From: PALSA-555 sp963731625
Lineage (GTDB): Bacteria > Actinomycetota > Acidimicrobiia > IMCC26256 > PALSA-555
NCBI GenBank assembly: GCA_963731625.1
Contig: CAVSWH010000021.1
Location: forward strand, 62,001 to 126,000
Length of the DNA stretch: 64,000 bases
Direction of reading: 5' to 3'
The notes under the pieces are model-generated. The model saw only the letters and a list, made by a program, of their open reading frames with translations. It had not been told where the DNA came from and ran no database searches. The position numbers and the translations under genes were made by a program. Shown here in pieces: positions 17,128 through 25,545 of this stretch; positions within the stretch are counted from its first letter, which is position 1, and each line of letters opens with the position of its first letter.

Positions 17128-17733
17128 GTGGAGGTCTACGAGGCGCCCGTCCAGGCGCTCATCGACGAGCTCGGCCGGCTGCCGGGCATCGGCCCGAAGT
17201 CCGCGCAGCGCATCGCGTACTCGCTCCTGAAGGGACCGACCGAGGACGCCGACCGCCTCGCCGCGGCGATCCGCGAGGCGAAGGCCCGGGTGAGCTGGTG
17301 CCGGCGCTGCTTCAACCTCGCCCAGGGTGACCTCTGCCGCGTCTGTCGCGACGAGCGCCGCGACCCGACGGTGGTCTGCGTCGTCGAGGAGCCGCGCGAC
17401 ATCGTCGCGATGGAACGGACCCACGAGTTCCGGGGCCGCTACCACGTCCTGCAAGGGGCCATCTCGCCGATCGAGGGCATCGGGCCGAACCAGCTCCGGA
17501 CCAACGAGCTGCTGCGCCGCGTCCCCGAGGAGGGGATCACCGAGGTCATCCTCGCGACGAACCCCAACATGGAGGGCGAGACGACGGCGCTCTACCTGAT
17601 CCAGGCGCTGGCGCCCCTCGGCGTGAAGGTCACGCGCCTCGCCAGCGGGCTCCCCGCCGGCGGTGACCTCGAGTACGCCGACGAGGTGACGCTGAGCCGG
17701 GCGCTCGAGGGCCGCCGGGAGGTCCAGGCTTAG
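17128..17733 (+). CDS. recR: Recombination mediator RecR
   Basis: A 201-residue RecR, which with RecO loads RecA at single-strand gaps. It has the N-terminal helix-hairpin-helix (LPGIGPKSAQRIA), the zinc finger CRRCFNLAQGDLCRVC, the Toprim domain beginning VCVVEEPRDI, and the C-terminal ASGLPAGGDLEYADEVTL. Its TAG stop (17731-17733) overlaps by two bases the TAA stop of the convergent VOC gene. Confidence 0.95.
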   Translation: MEVYEAPVQALIDELGRLPGIGPKSAQRIAYSLLKGPTEDADRLAAAIREAKARVSWCRRCFNLAQGDLCRVCRDERRDPTVVCVVEEPRDIVAMERTHEFRGRYHVLQGAISPIEGIGPNQLRTNELLRRVPEEGITEVILATNPNMEGETTALYLIQALAPLGVKVTRLASGLPAGGDLEYADEVTLSRALEGRREVQA

Positions 17734-18152
17734 CGGCCGTCCTCGTGGAACGCGGGCGCGTAGGAGATGCCGACGATCAGCCCCTCGTCGGTCAGCAGCC
17801 GGGTCACCGTCTGGCCCCACGGCTCGGTGCGGGCCGGGTGCAGCAGGGCGTAGCCGGCGCGCTGCAGCTCGTCACCCGCGGCAGCGACCGCGTCGACGTC
17901 CTCGACCTCGAACTCGATGGATGCCTGGGGGACCACCCGATCGGCGGGCCAGGCCGGTGTGCCGAAGCACGCCTCGGCCGCCTCCGAGAGCGGCCACACG
18001 CCGAAGTGCTTGGTGCCGGCGACGTCCCCGCTCGAGTAGTAGCCGTCGCCTTCGCCCTCCAACGGCAGGCCGAGGGCATCCAGGTAGAGCCGCCGGCTCC
18101 GGGGCGGGTCGGCGACCACCACCGCGACGCTGGCCACGAAGAGCACGTCCAC
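17730..18152 (-). CDS. VOC family (glyoxalase-like) protein
   Basis: A 140-residue vicinal-oxygen-chelate protein with the paired beta-alpha-beta-beta-beta units (VAVVVADPPRSRRLYLDALG, then IEFEVEDVDAVAAAGDELQ). Members include glyoxalases, dioxygenases and resistance proteins; the set of metal ligands is not clear enough to name a reaction. GTG 18152 lies behind GGGAGG. It follows the membrane-protein gene at 18167. Confidence 0.75.
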   Translation of the reverse strand: MDVLFVASVAVVVADPPRSRRLYLDALGLPLEGEGDGYYSSGDVAGTKHFGVWPLSEAAEACFGTPAWPADRVVPQASIEFEVEDVDAVAAAGDELQRAGYALLHPARTEPWGQTVTRLLTDEGLIVGISYAPAFHEDGR

Positions 18153-18166
18153 GCGGCTGCGCCTCC

Positions 18167-18802
18167 CTACAGCGCGGCGACCGGCTGGCCCGTGAGCAGC
18201 CGGTAGACGTAGGCGAGGGCGGTGGCCGAGATCGCGTACGTGACGACGAGGCCGACGAAGCAGAAGAACACGCCCGTCAGGTTCAGGAGCAGCAGGACGA
18301 CGGCGAGCCCGATGAGGCGCAGCCGCGCCCCACGAGTGATCTGCGCCGAGCGGCGCAGGGCCACCGTGGCCTGGACGTCGGGGTGCTCGGCGATGACGTA
18401 GCCGTAGAACTGGAACACGACGGCGAAGATGATGCCCGGGACGATGAGGATGAGCCCGATGTTCGTGCCGATCAGGAACAGCACCGACGCCACGATGTAG
18501 GGGCCGTAGCCGTCCGGGCGAAAGGCCTCAGCCAGGGTGGGGGTGCGCCCCTCGACGAGGTCCAGCGACGCGCGGATGAGCCCGAAGAGCAACATGACGT
18601 CGATGAACAGCGCGAGCAGCGTGAACGCCGTCCCCAGCACCGACGTCCGGTTCGTCGCCGCCACGATGTACGCGAGCACGTTCCCGACAAACACGACGAG
18701 CGAGACGCGCGCCATCGGCCCGAAGTTCCGCCAGCACGCGTTCCAGCCGTAGGTGACGGCATCGGCGATCGTGAACTTGGGGAGCGGCCGGACCGGGTCC
18801 AC
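18167..18802 (-). CDS. Multi-pass membrane protein (glycerophosphoryl-transporter-like / DUF975-like)
   Basis: A 211-residue membrane protein with about five helices. FTIADAVTYGWNACWRNFGPM resembles the start of the DUF975/YciC-like group, and IVPGIIFAVVFQFYGYVIAEHP is a recurring motif there. Function is unknown. It starts at GTG 18802, one base after the stop of the DUF2752 gene, so the two are probably an operon. Confidence 0.65.
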   Translation of the reverse strand: MDPVRPLPKFTIADAVTYGWNACWRNFGPMARVSLVVFVGNVLAYIVAATNRTSVLGTAFTLLALFIDVMLLFGLIRASLDLVEGRTPTLAEAFRPDGYGPYIVASVLFLIGTNIGLILIVPGIIFAVVFQFYGYVIAEHPDVQATVALRRSAQITRGARLRLIGLAVVLLLLNLTGVFFCFVGLVVTYAISATALAYVYRLLTGQPVAAL

Positions 18803-18803
18803 G

Positions 18804-19193
18804 TCAGAGGGCGCGACCGGTCGCGTACTTGAACAGCTGCCACGACCACATGAGCCCGAGCACCACGAAGAACACCCAGACGGGGATCTTCACCCGCTTC
18901 GTGCGCCAGGCGACGAGGATCAGGATCACCAGGACGACGGCGACGATGCTCCCCGGGTTGAGGAACACGGCCTTGCCGAGCTCGAGGTGCACGGCGGCGG
19001 TGACGCCCCGGGTCATGCCGCAGAGAGGGCAGGGGATCCCGGTGAGGGTGCGCAGCGGGCACGGCGGCACGAACTCGAACGGGACCAGCGGCCGGACGGC
19101 GGCGACGCCGAGCATCGCCGCGCCGATCCAGCGGAGCTGGGTGAGGTCGACCGACGTGTCGTCGGCGAGCGCCTCGCGGACCCGCAGCTCCAT
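18804..19193 (-). CDS. DUF2752 membrane protein
   Basis: A 129-residue DUF2752 protein. The diagnostic CPLCGMTRGVTAAVHLELGKA is split by a membrane turn, with a preceding CPLRTLTGIP and two C-terminal transmembrane helices. The conserved cysteines could bind metal or form disulfides; no function is established to my knowledge. It starts at ATG 19193 and leads a two-gene unit. Confidence 0.85.
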   Translation of the reverse strand: MELRVREALADDTSVDLTQLRWIGAAMLGVAAVRPLVPFEFVPPCPLRTLTGIPCPLCGMTRGVTAAVHLELGKAVFLNPGSIVAVVLVILILVAWRTKRVKIPVWVFFVVLGLMWSWQLFKYATGRAL

Positions 19194-19246
19194 GGAGGCG
19201 CAGCGTAGCGAGCGGGTGGCGGACGACCCGCGGCGCGCGTGCGGTG

Positions 19247-20431
19247 CTACGCGACCTGGACGATCGCGGCGTCGCCCTGGCCGCCGCCGCCGCAGAGCGC
19301 CGCCGCACCGACCCCGCCGCCGCGACGGCGCAGCTCGTTCACGAGCGTGATGAGGACCCGCGCCCCGGACATCCCGATCGGGTGCCCGAGCGCGATGGCG
19401 CCGCCGTTGACGTTCACGATGTCGTCGCTCAGCCCGAGATCGTTCATGGACTCGAGGCCGACCGCGGCGAACGCCTCGTTCAGCTCGACGACGTCGAGGT
19501 CGGCGACCGTCTTGTCGATCGGCTCGAGCGCCCGCTTGATGGCACGGGACGGCTGGGTCAGTAGCGACGTGTCGGGGCCGGCGACCATCCCGAAGCTGAG
19601 GAGCTCGGCGATCGGGGTCAGCGAGAGCTCCTCGGCCTTCGACCGGCTCGTCACGATGATCGCCGCGGCGCCATCGGAGATCTGCGACGCGTTCCCGGCG
19701 GTGATCGTGCCGTCCGGGTCGAAGGCGGGCTTCAACGAGGCGAGCGACTCCGCTGTCGTCTCGGGCCGGACGCCCTCGTCGGCTTCGACGAGGATCGGGT
19801 CCCCGCGGCGCTGGGGGATCGAGACCGGCGCGATCTCGTCAGCGAAGCGCCCCTCCTTCTGGGCCGCGGCGGCGCGCTCGTGGCTCTTCGCCGCGAGGTC
19901 GTCCATCGCCTCGCGCGTGAGGCCGGCGACCTGGCCGGTGTAGCGCTCGGTACCGGTGCCCATGTGCACCGCGTCGAACGCGCACCACAGGCCGTCTTGG
20001 ATCAGCGAATCGACGAGCTCGCCGTTGCCCATCCGGTAGCCGGCGCGCGCCTTCGGCAGCAGGTACGGCGCGTTCGTCATCGACTCCATGCCGCCGGCGA
20101 CGACGATCTCGGCGTCGCCCGCTTGGATCATCTGGTCGGCGAGGTACACCGCGTTCAGCCCGGAGAGGCACACCTTGTTGATCGTCAGCGCGGGCACGCT
20201 CATCGGCACGCCCGCGAGCGCCGCGGCCTGCCGCGCCGTGATCTGGCCCTGCCCGGCCTGGAGGACCTGGCCCATCACGACGTAGTCGACCTGCTCGGGC
20301 CCGACCCCGCCCCGCGCCAGCGCCGCCTTGATGGCCTGGCCGCCCAGCTCCATCGCGCTGAGCGACGCGAGCGCACCCGACAACTTCCCGATCGGCGTGC
20401 GAGCGAACGAGACGATCACCGAACCAGGCAT
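19247..20431 (-). CDS. Acetyl-CoA C-acetyltransferase (thiolase)
   Basis: A 394-residue biosynthetic-type thiolase that condenses two acetyl-CoA to acetoacetyl-CoA or the reverse. The nucleophile is C88 in INKVCLSGLNAV; the other active-site motifs are ELNEAFA, GGAIALGHPIGMSGAR and the closing CGGGGQGDA. ATG 20431 follows GGAGG. It is divergent from crotonyl-CoA carboxylase/reductase, and together with the dehydrogenase at 36995 it would feed that enzyme with C4-CoA. Confidence 0.95.
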   Translation of the reverse strand: MPGSVIVSFARTPIGKLSGALASLSAMELGGQAIKAALARGGVGPEQVDYVVMGQVLQAGQGQITARQAAALAGVPMSVPALTINKVCLSGLNAVYLADQMIQAGDAEIVVAGGMESMTNAPYLLPKARAGYRMGNGELVDSLIQDGLWCAFDAVHMGTGTERYTGQVAGLTREAMDDLAAKSHERAAAAQKEGRFADEIAPVSIPQRRGDPILVEADEGVRPETTAESLASLKPAFDPDGTITAGNASQISDGAAAIIVTSRSKAEELSLTPIAELLSFGMVAGPDTSLLTQPSRAIKRALEPIDKTVADLDVVELNEAFAAVGLESMNDLGLSDDIVNVNGGAIALGHPIGMSGARVLITLVNELRRRGGGVGAAALCGGGGQGDAAIVQVA

Positions 20432-20526
20432 CCGGCCCTCCTGACGTCGGCGGACAAGGGGACGATGGTAGTCCCGAGTCGCCGCAGGCGCTCCGGTCGG
20501 AGACGCGCGCGTAGGGTTCACGGTCG

Positions 20527-20601
20527 ATGTCCGCGCGCAGAGCCACGACGCCACCCGCGGCGCCGCACGGCCGGCCAAGCTCGAGGTGGACGCGCCCGTG
20601 A
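20527..20601 (+). CDS. Candidate 24-residue leader peptide before ccr
   Basis: ATG 20527 opens a 24-codon ORF (starting MSARRATTPP) whose TGA at 20599-20601 overlaps the GTG of ccr as GTGA. A TAGGGT hexamer ends 9 bases before the ATG, and no ribosome-binding site is seen, so the ORF would be read from a leaderless message and couple translation into ccr. The peptide is rich in Arg, Pro and Thr. It could be chance; conservation is untested. Confidence 0.35.
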   Translation: MSARRATTPPAAPHGRPSSRWTRP

Positions 20602-21944
20602 GCGAGATCGACGCCATCCGCTCGGCGATCCTCGAGGGCGCGCCGGGCGACGAGCTGGGCTCGCTCGCGATGCCGGCGAGCTACCGCGGCGCCGTCGTCC
20701 GCGCCGACGAGCAGGAGATGTTCGCCGGGGTGGCCTCCGAGGACAAGGATCCGCGCAAGTCGGTGCACATCGACGAGGTGCCGCTGCCCGAGCTCGCACC
20801 CGACGAGGCGTACGTCGCCGTGATGGCGTCGTCGATCAACTTCAACACGGTCTGGACCGCGATCTTCGAGCCGCTCCCCACCTTCCAGTTCCTCGCCCGG
20901 CTCGGCAAGGAGAGCGTGTGGGGCGCCCGCCACGACCAGCCGTTCCACGTCATCGGCAGCGACGCGGCCGGCGTGGTCCTGCGCGTGGGCTCCGCGGTGC
21001 GCCGCTGGCGCCCCGGCGACGCGGTCACGGTGCACTGCAACTACGTCGACGACCAGGACCCGTCCGCGCACGATGACTCGATGCTCGCGGCGAACCAGCG
21101 GATCTGGGGCTTCGAGTCCAACTACGGCGGGCTCGCCGAGATCGGCCTGGTCCGCGCCAACCAGCTCATGCCCAAGCCCGCCCACCTCACGTGGGAGGAG
21201 GCGGCCGTCAACGCCCTCTGCAACTCGACGAGCTACCGGATGATCGTCAGCCCCCACGGCGCGCAGATGACCCAGGGCCAGTCAGTCCTGGTGTGGGGCG
21301 CCACCGGGGGGATCGGCGCCTACGCCTGCCAGTACGTGCTGAACGGCGGCGGCACCCCGGTCGGCGTCGTGTCCTCGGCCGACAAGGTCGGCCTGCTCCA
21401 CGAGCTCGGCGTCGAGCACGTGATCGACCGGCGGGCCGAGGGCTACCGCTTCTGGTCCGACGAGCACACCCAGGACCCCGGCGAGTGGCGCCGCCTCGGC
21501 AAGAAGATCCGCGACCTGGCGGGCGCCGACCCCGACATCGTCTTCGAGCATCCGGGGCGCCAGACGATGGGGGCATCGGTGTTCGTCTGCAAGCGGGGCG
21601 GGATGATCGTTACGTGTGCCGCGACGAGCGGCTACACGATCGAGTACGACAACCGCTATCTCTGGATGATGCTGAAGACGATCAAGGGATCCCACTTCGC
21701 CAACTACCGCGAGGCGTGGGCCGCGAACCAGCTCATCTGCGACGGGAAGATCCAGCCGACGCTCTCGCGGGTGTTCCCGCTCGAGGAGACGGGCGCCGCC
21801 GCGTACGAGGTCCACCACAACCTCCACGAGGGCAAGCTCGGTGTCCTCGCGCTCGCGCCCGAGGAGGGCCTCGGCGTGACCGACCCCGAGCGACGCGAGC
21901 AGCTCCTGCCCCAGATCACGCTGTTCCGTCGCCACGACGCCTGA
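20598..21944 (+). CDS. ccr: Crotonyl-CoA carboxylase/reductase
   Basis: A 448-residue member of the medium-chain dehydrogenase superfamily matching crotonyl-CoA carboxylase/reductase, which converts crotonyl-CoA, CO2 and NADPH to ethylmalonyl-CoA. Diagnostic stretches are SSINFNTVWTAIFEP, FHVIGSDAAGVVL, IWGFESNYGGLAEIG, the Rossmann motif WGATGGIGAYA and FEHPGRQTMGASVFV. GTG 20598 is preferred because GAGGTGG precedes it at 8 bases; GTG 20586 is possible. It is the key enzyme of the ethylmalonyl-CoA pathway, whose other genes lie at 19247, 21971, 23927, 34966 and 36995. Confidence 0.95.
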   Translation: MSEIDAIRSAILEGAPGDELGSLAMPASYRGAVVRADEQEMFAGVASEDKDPRKSVHIDEVPLPELAPDEAYVAVMASSINFNTVWTAIFEPLPTFQFLARLGKESVWGARHDQPFHVIGSDAAGVVLRVGSAVRRWRPGDAVTVHCNYVDDQDPSAHDDSMLAANQRIWGFESNYGGLAEIGLVRANQLMPKPAHLTWEEAAVNALCNSTSYRMIVSPHGAQMTQGQSVLVWGATGGIGAYACQYVLNGGGTPVGVVSSADKVGLLHELGVEHVIDRRAEGYRFWSDEHTQDPGEWRRLGKKIRDLAGADPDIVFEHPGRQTMGASVFVCKRGGMIVTCAATSGYTIEYDNRYLWMMLKTIKGSHFANYREAWAANQLICDGKIQPTLSRVFPLEETGAAAYEVHHNLHEGKLGVLALAPEEGLGVTDPERREQLLPQITLFRRHDA

Positions 21945-21970
21945 GTGGGCGCCGGCCTAGCGTGGGCCGG

Positions 21971-22375
21971 GTGAACGAACTCACCGCGATCGACCATGTC
22001 GCCATCGCCGTGCACGACCTCGAGGCCGCGATCGCGTACTACCGCGACACGTTCGGCGCCGAGGTCACGCACCGGGAGGTCGTCGAGCGCGACGGCGTCG
22101 AGGAGGCGCTGCTCGCCGTGGCGGGCTCCTACGTCCAGCTGCTGACCCCGATCCGGGACGACTCGCCGGTCGCGAAGTCGCTCGCCACCCGAGGGGAGGG
22201 GCTCCACCACGTCGGCTACCGAGTCGAGGACTGCGCGGCGGCCCTCGCCCGGGTGAAGGCCGAGGGGCACCGGGTCATCGACGAGGAGCCCCGCCCGGGC
22301 AGCCGGGGCACGACGGTGGCGTTCCTGCACCCCAAGTCCTCGTTCGGCACCCTGATCGAGCTGGTCCAGGAATAG
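21971..22375 (+). CDS. mce: Methylmalonyl-CoA (ethylmalonyl-CoA) epimerase
   Basis: A 134-residue VOC-fold epimerase that interconverts the 2R and 2S forms of methylmalonyl-CoA and ethylmalonyl-CoA. The first metal histidine is in AIDHVAIAVHDLEAAI, the second in GEGLHHVGYRV, and the last ligand is the glutamate in GTLIELVQ. GTG 21971 lies 7 bases after TAGCGT, a likely leaderless start. It directly follows ccr, which fits one pathway. Confidence 0.9.
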   Translation: MNELTAIDHVAIAVHDLEAAIAYYRDTFGAEVTHREVVERDGVEEALLAVAGSYVQLLTPIRDDSPVAKSLATRGEGLHHVGYRVEDCAAALARVKAEGHRVIDEEPRPGSRGTTVAFLHPKSSFGTLIELVQE

Positions 22376-22486
22376 GCCCGAGGCGGCCCGCCGACCGGCC
22401 GCCCGCCAGACTGGGGCATCGTCCCGTTCCCCCACGACCCGAGACGACGCCGGCTCGTCCTCCTCGGCTTCGCCGGCGCCTGCGCC

Positions 22487-23311
22487 GTGGCGCTCGCCGT
22501 CGTCTACCTCGTGGCGGTCCGCACCCACGTCGGCCAGCACCTCGACGACGACGCGCTGCTCGGGCGCTCCCTCAACTACAAGGTGCAGGAGGCGACGCAG
22601 CGGCTGCTCAACAGCATCGACGTCACCTCCCTCGTCGTCGTCGGCGGGTCGATCGTCGTGCTGGCCGTCACCCGGGCCCAGCTGCGGCTCGGGGTCGCCG
22701 CCGCCGTGCTCATCGCCGGGGCCACCGGGACCAGCGAGCTGTTGAAGCACGTGCTCACCCGGCCGGCGCTCACCGGCCCGGACCGGCTCGCCGGCGCCAG
22801 CTTCCCCAGCGGCCACACCGCCGTCGCCGCCTCGCTGGCGCTCGGGGTCGTGCTCGTCGTCCCGCCCCGGTGGCGGGGCGCGACCGCCCTGGCCGGCACG
22901 GCCTACGCCGTGGCCGTCGGCGCAGCGACCGTCACCGCCGGCTGGCACCGCCCGAGCGACGCCGTCGGCGGGCTGCTCGTCGCCGTGGCGTGGGCCGCGG
23001 CCATCTGCGCCGTCCTGGTCGAGGCGCCGACCGGCACCCGGGCCGACCGGCGCCGGGCCGAGCGCGGCGCCCGCCTGGCCGTCGGGACGCTCGCCGTCGG
23101 CGCCGCCCTCCTCGCGCTCACCGGGCTCACCGTGGCCGGCACCGTCGCCGCGCTCCGGGACCGCAGCCTGGCGACCGTCCCCGTCGGCGCCGCCTATCTC
23201 GGCTCGGTCGCGGTCATCCTCGCGGCGGGCGGGCTCCTCGTCGCCTTCTTCCTCGGCGCGCTCGGCGGTGCGCCGCTCGAGCCGCCCGCCGCCCTCACCG
23301 GCCCAGGTTGA
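22487..23311 (+). CDS. PAP2-type membrane phosphatase
   Basis: A type-2 phosphatidic-acid phosphatase family membrane enzyme. The three active-site motifs are present: KHVLTRP, then FPSGHTA, then WHRPSDAVGG. About six membrane helices are seen. The first standard start is GTG 22487 (274 residues), but this lies inside the first hydrophobic helix; the open frame continues upstream as IVPFPHDPRRRRL, a sensible cytoplasmic start, from an ATC at 22418 that sits 5 bases after a CAGACT hexamer. The true start is therefore uncertain. Substrate could be a lipid phosphate or undecaprenyl diphosphate. Confidence 0.8.
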   Translation: MALAVVYLVAVRTHVGQHLDDDALLGRSLNYKVQEATQRLLNSIDVTSLVVVGGSIVVLAVTRAQLRLGVAAAVLIAGATGTSELLKHVLTRPALTGPDRLAGASFPSGHTAVAASLALGVVLVVPPRWRGATALAGTAYAVAVGAATVTAGWHRPSDAVGGLLVAVAWAAAICAVLVEAPTGTRADRRRAERGARLAVGTLAVGAALLALTGLTVAGTVAALRDRSLATVPVGAAYLGSVAVILAAGGLLVAFFLGALGGAPLEPPAALTGPG

Positions 23312-23321
23312 TAACACCAGA

Positions 23322-23336
23322 CTGAGGTTTTCTCAG
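23322..23336. terminator. Small hairpin between PAP2 and hsp20 genes
   Basis: CTGAG-GTTTT-CTCAG forms a 5-pair stem 10 bases after the PAP2 stop. It may end that transcript or take part in control of the hsp20 gene downstream; it does not match the CIRCE or HAIR heat-shock operators. Confidence 0.3.
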
Positions 23337-23412
23337 CCCCCTGGAATAGGCCGCGGTTGCACCCCGTTGCCCCTCGAGGGAGAGCCCGCCGGGCTCCCCA
23401 GACGATGGAGGT

Positions 23413-23838
23413 ATGACAGTGGTGTGGTACGACCCCTTCCGGGACCTCGACCGGTTCCACCGCGCCGCCTCGGCGTGGATGCCCATGGACGCCGTCCGTC
23501 GCGGTGACGCCGTCGACCTGCGTTTCGACCTGCCGGGCGTGGCGCCCGACACGATCGACGTCGACATCGAGCGCAACGTGCTGACGGTCAAGGCCGAGCG
23601 GCACTGGACGCCTGACGACGGCGACCAGGTCCTCGCCCGCGAGCGGACCCAGGGCGCGTTCAGCCGCCAGGTCCTCCTCGGTGACGCCCTCGACGCCGAG
23701 CGGCTCGAGGCGAACTACGAGCACGGCGTGCTCACCGTCCACGTACCCGTGGCCGAGCAGGCCAAGCCCCGCAAGGTCCAGATCCACGTCGGGACGCCCC
23801 AGGCCCAGGCCGAGGCCCTCGACGTCGCCAGCGCCTGA
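23413..23838 (+). CDS. Small heat-shock protein Hsp20
   Basis: A 141-residue alpha-crystallin-type chaperone that holds unfolding proteins. The start VWYDPFRDLDRF is typical, the alpha-crystallin domain runs from about residue 30 to 120 (LRFDLPGVAPDTIDVDI, ending YEHGVLTVHVPV). ATG 23413 follows GGAGG at 4 bases. The 5' leader contains a GC hairpin (23379-23399) just before the ribosome-binding site, which might affect translation. A strong terminator follows the gene. Confidence 0.95.
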   Translation: MTVVWYDPFRDLDRFHRAASAWMPMDAVRRGDAVDLRFDLPGVAPDTIDVDIERNVLTVKAERHWTPDDGDQVLARERTQGAFSRQVLLGDALDAERLEANYEHGVLTVHVPVAEQAKPRKVQIHVGTPQAQAEALDVASA

Positions 23839-23856
23839 CCGGCGGTCCGCAGCGAC

Positions 23857-23879
23857 GGCCCCGCCCTCGCGGCGGGGCC
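23857..23879 (+). terminator. Intrinsic-type hairpin terminator after hsp20
   Basis: GGCCCCGCC-CTCGC-GGCGGGGCC is a perfect 9-pair GC stem 19 bases after the hsp20 stop. There is no U-tract, as is usual for high-GC actinobacterial terminators. Confidence 0.6.
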
Positions 23880-23914
23880 TCGCCGCGTCCGGGGCCGGTT
23901 CGTGGGGCCGGCAG

Positions 23915-23920
23915 TAGCCT
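23915..23920 (+). promoter_or_regulatory. -10 hexamer for leaderless carboxylase beta gene
   Basis: TAGCCT ends 6 bases before ATG 23927, with no ribosome-binding site in between. Confidence 0.5.
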
Positions 23921-23926
23921 GCGGCC

Positions 23927-25543
23927 ATGGCCGCCGAAGAGGACGAGGTCCGGGGAGAGGGCGCGCCCGGCGCCCCGGTGGCGCCCGTGCCGCACCCCAT
24001 CGAGGAGCGCGTCACCCAGCTCGCCGCGCTGCGGGACCAGGCCGCGCACGCCGGCAGCCCGGCGGCGGTCGAACGCCAGCACGCCCGCGGGAAGCTCACC
24101 GCCCGGGAGCGTCTCGAGCGCCTGCTCGACCCGGGCTCGTTCGTCGAGCTGGACATGCTCGCCCGCCACCGGGCGCACGGGTTCGGCATCGAGCAGACCC
24201 GGCCGCTCACCGACGGGGTCGTGACGGGCTGGGGCTCGATCGAGGGGCGCAAGGTCTTCGTGTTCGCCCAGGACTTCACCGTCTTCGGCGGCGCGCTCGG
24301 CGAGGTGTTCGCCGAGAAGATCCACAAGGTGATGGACCTGGCCGAGTCGGTGGGCTGCCCGGTCGTCGGGCTGAACGACGGGGCCGGCGCCCGAATCCAG
24401 GAAGGGGTGGTGTCGCTCGCCGCCTACGGCGGGATCTTCTTCCGCAACGTGAAGGCCTCGGGGGTGATCCCCCAGATCAGCGTGATCCTCGGGCCCTGCG
24501 CCGGCGGCGCCGTCTACTCCCCCGCCATGACCGACTTCATCTTCATGGTGAAGGGCACCTCCCACATGTTCATCACCGGCCCGGACGTGGTGAAGACCGT
24601 GACGGGCGAGGACGTGACCCAGGAGGAGCTCGGCGGCGCGATGACCCACGCCTCGAAGTCGGGGGTCGCGACGTTCGTCGCCGAGAGCGAGGATTCCTGC
24701 CTCGAGCAGGTGCGCTACCTCCTGTCGTTCCTGCCGGGCAACAACCTGGAGGATCCGCCGTACTTCGAGCCGGGGGACGACCCGGACCGGCGCTGCGAGG
24801 GGATCGTCGACCTCATCCCGGACGCACCCAACAAGCCCTACGACATGAAGAAGGTCATCGCCGAGGTCGTCGACGACGGCGACTTCTTCGAGGTGCACCA
24901 GCTGTGGGCGATGAACATCGTCTGCGGCTTCGCGCGCATCGACGGCCACGTCGTCGGGATCGTCGGCAACCAGCCCCAGGTGCTCGCCGGCACGCTCGAC
25001 ATCGACGCGTCGGAGAAGGCGGCCCGCTTCGTGCGGACCTGCGACGCGTTCAACGTGCCGCTCGTGACCTTCGTCGACGTGCCGGGGTTCCTGCCCGGCA
25101 CGGACCAGGAGTACGGGGGGATCATCCGGCACGGCGCGAAGCTGCTCTACGCGTACTGCGAGGCGACCGTCCCCCGCGTGCAGATCGTCACCCGCAAGGC
25201 CTACGGCGGCGCGTACGTGGTCATGAACTCCAAGTCGATCGGCGCCGACCTCGCGTTCGCGTGGCCGTCGGCGGAGGTCGCGGTCATGGGACCGCAGGGC
25301 GCGGTGAACATCATCTTCCGCAAGGAGATCGACGCCGCCGCCGACGCCGAGGCCCGGCGCGCCGAGCTCATCGAGGAGTACACCGAGCGCTTCGCCAACC
25401 CCTACATCGCGGCCGAGCGTGGCTACGTCGACGACGTCATCGACCCCCGCGAGACCCGGCGGGTGCTCGTGCGATCCCTCGACATGCTGCGCACGAAGCG
25501 GGAGCAGCTCCCGCAGCGCAAGCACGGCAACGTGCCCCTGTAG
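23927..25543 (+). CDS. Acyl-CoA (propionyl-CoA) carboxylase beta subunit
   Basis: A 538-residue carboxyltransferase subunit that moves CO2 from biotin to propionyl- or acetyl-CoA. Landmarks are ARGKLTARERLERLLD, ARIQEGVVSLAAYGGIF, the oxyanion segment GPCAGGAVYSPA and the C-terminal MNSKSIGADLAFAWP followed by AVMGPQGAVNI. The biotinylated alpha subunit is not in this window. The epsilon subunit follows 2 bases later. Its propionyl-CoA activity would link to the epimerase and mutase genes. Confidence 0.93.
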   Translation: MAAEEDEVRGEGAPGAPVAPVPHPIEERVTQLAALRDQAAHAGSPAAVERQHARGKLTARERLERLLDPGSFVELDMLARHRAHGFGIEQTRPLTDGVVTGWGSIEGRKVFVFAQDFTVFGGALGEVFAEKIHKVMDLAESVGCPVVGLNDGAGARIQEGVVSLAAYGGIFFRNVKASGVIPQISVILGPCAGGAVYSPAMTDFIFMVKGTSHMFITGPDVVKTVTGEDVTQEELGGAMTHASKSGVATFVAESEDSCLEQVRYLLSFLPGNNLEDPPYFEPGDDPDRRCEGIVDLIPDAPNKPYDMKKVIAEVVDDGDFFEVHQLWAMNIVCGFARIDGHVVGIVGNQPQVLAGTLDIDASEKAARFVRTCDAFNVPLVTFVDVPGFLPGTDQEYGGIIRHGAKLLYAYCEATVPRVQIVTRKAYGGAYVVMNSKSIGADLAFAWPSAEVAVMGPQGAVNIIFRKEIDAAADAEARRAELIEEYTERFANPYIAAERGYVDDVIDPRETRRVLVRSLDMLRTKREQLPQRKHGNVPL

Positions 25544-25545
25544 CG

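Noticed and set aside
23300..23412. HspR (HAIR) or HrcA (CIRCE) operator upstream of hsp20
   Set aside because: Neither the CTTGAGT-N7-ACTCAAG nor the TTAGCACTC-N9-GAGTGCTAA pattern is present; only short unrelated hairpins are seen.
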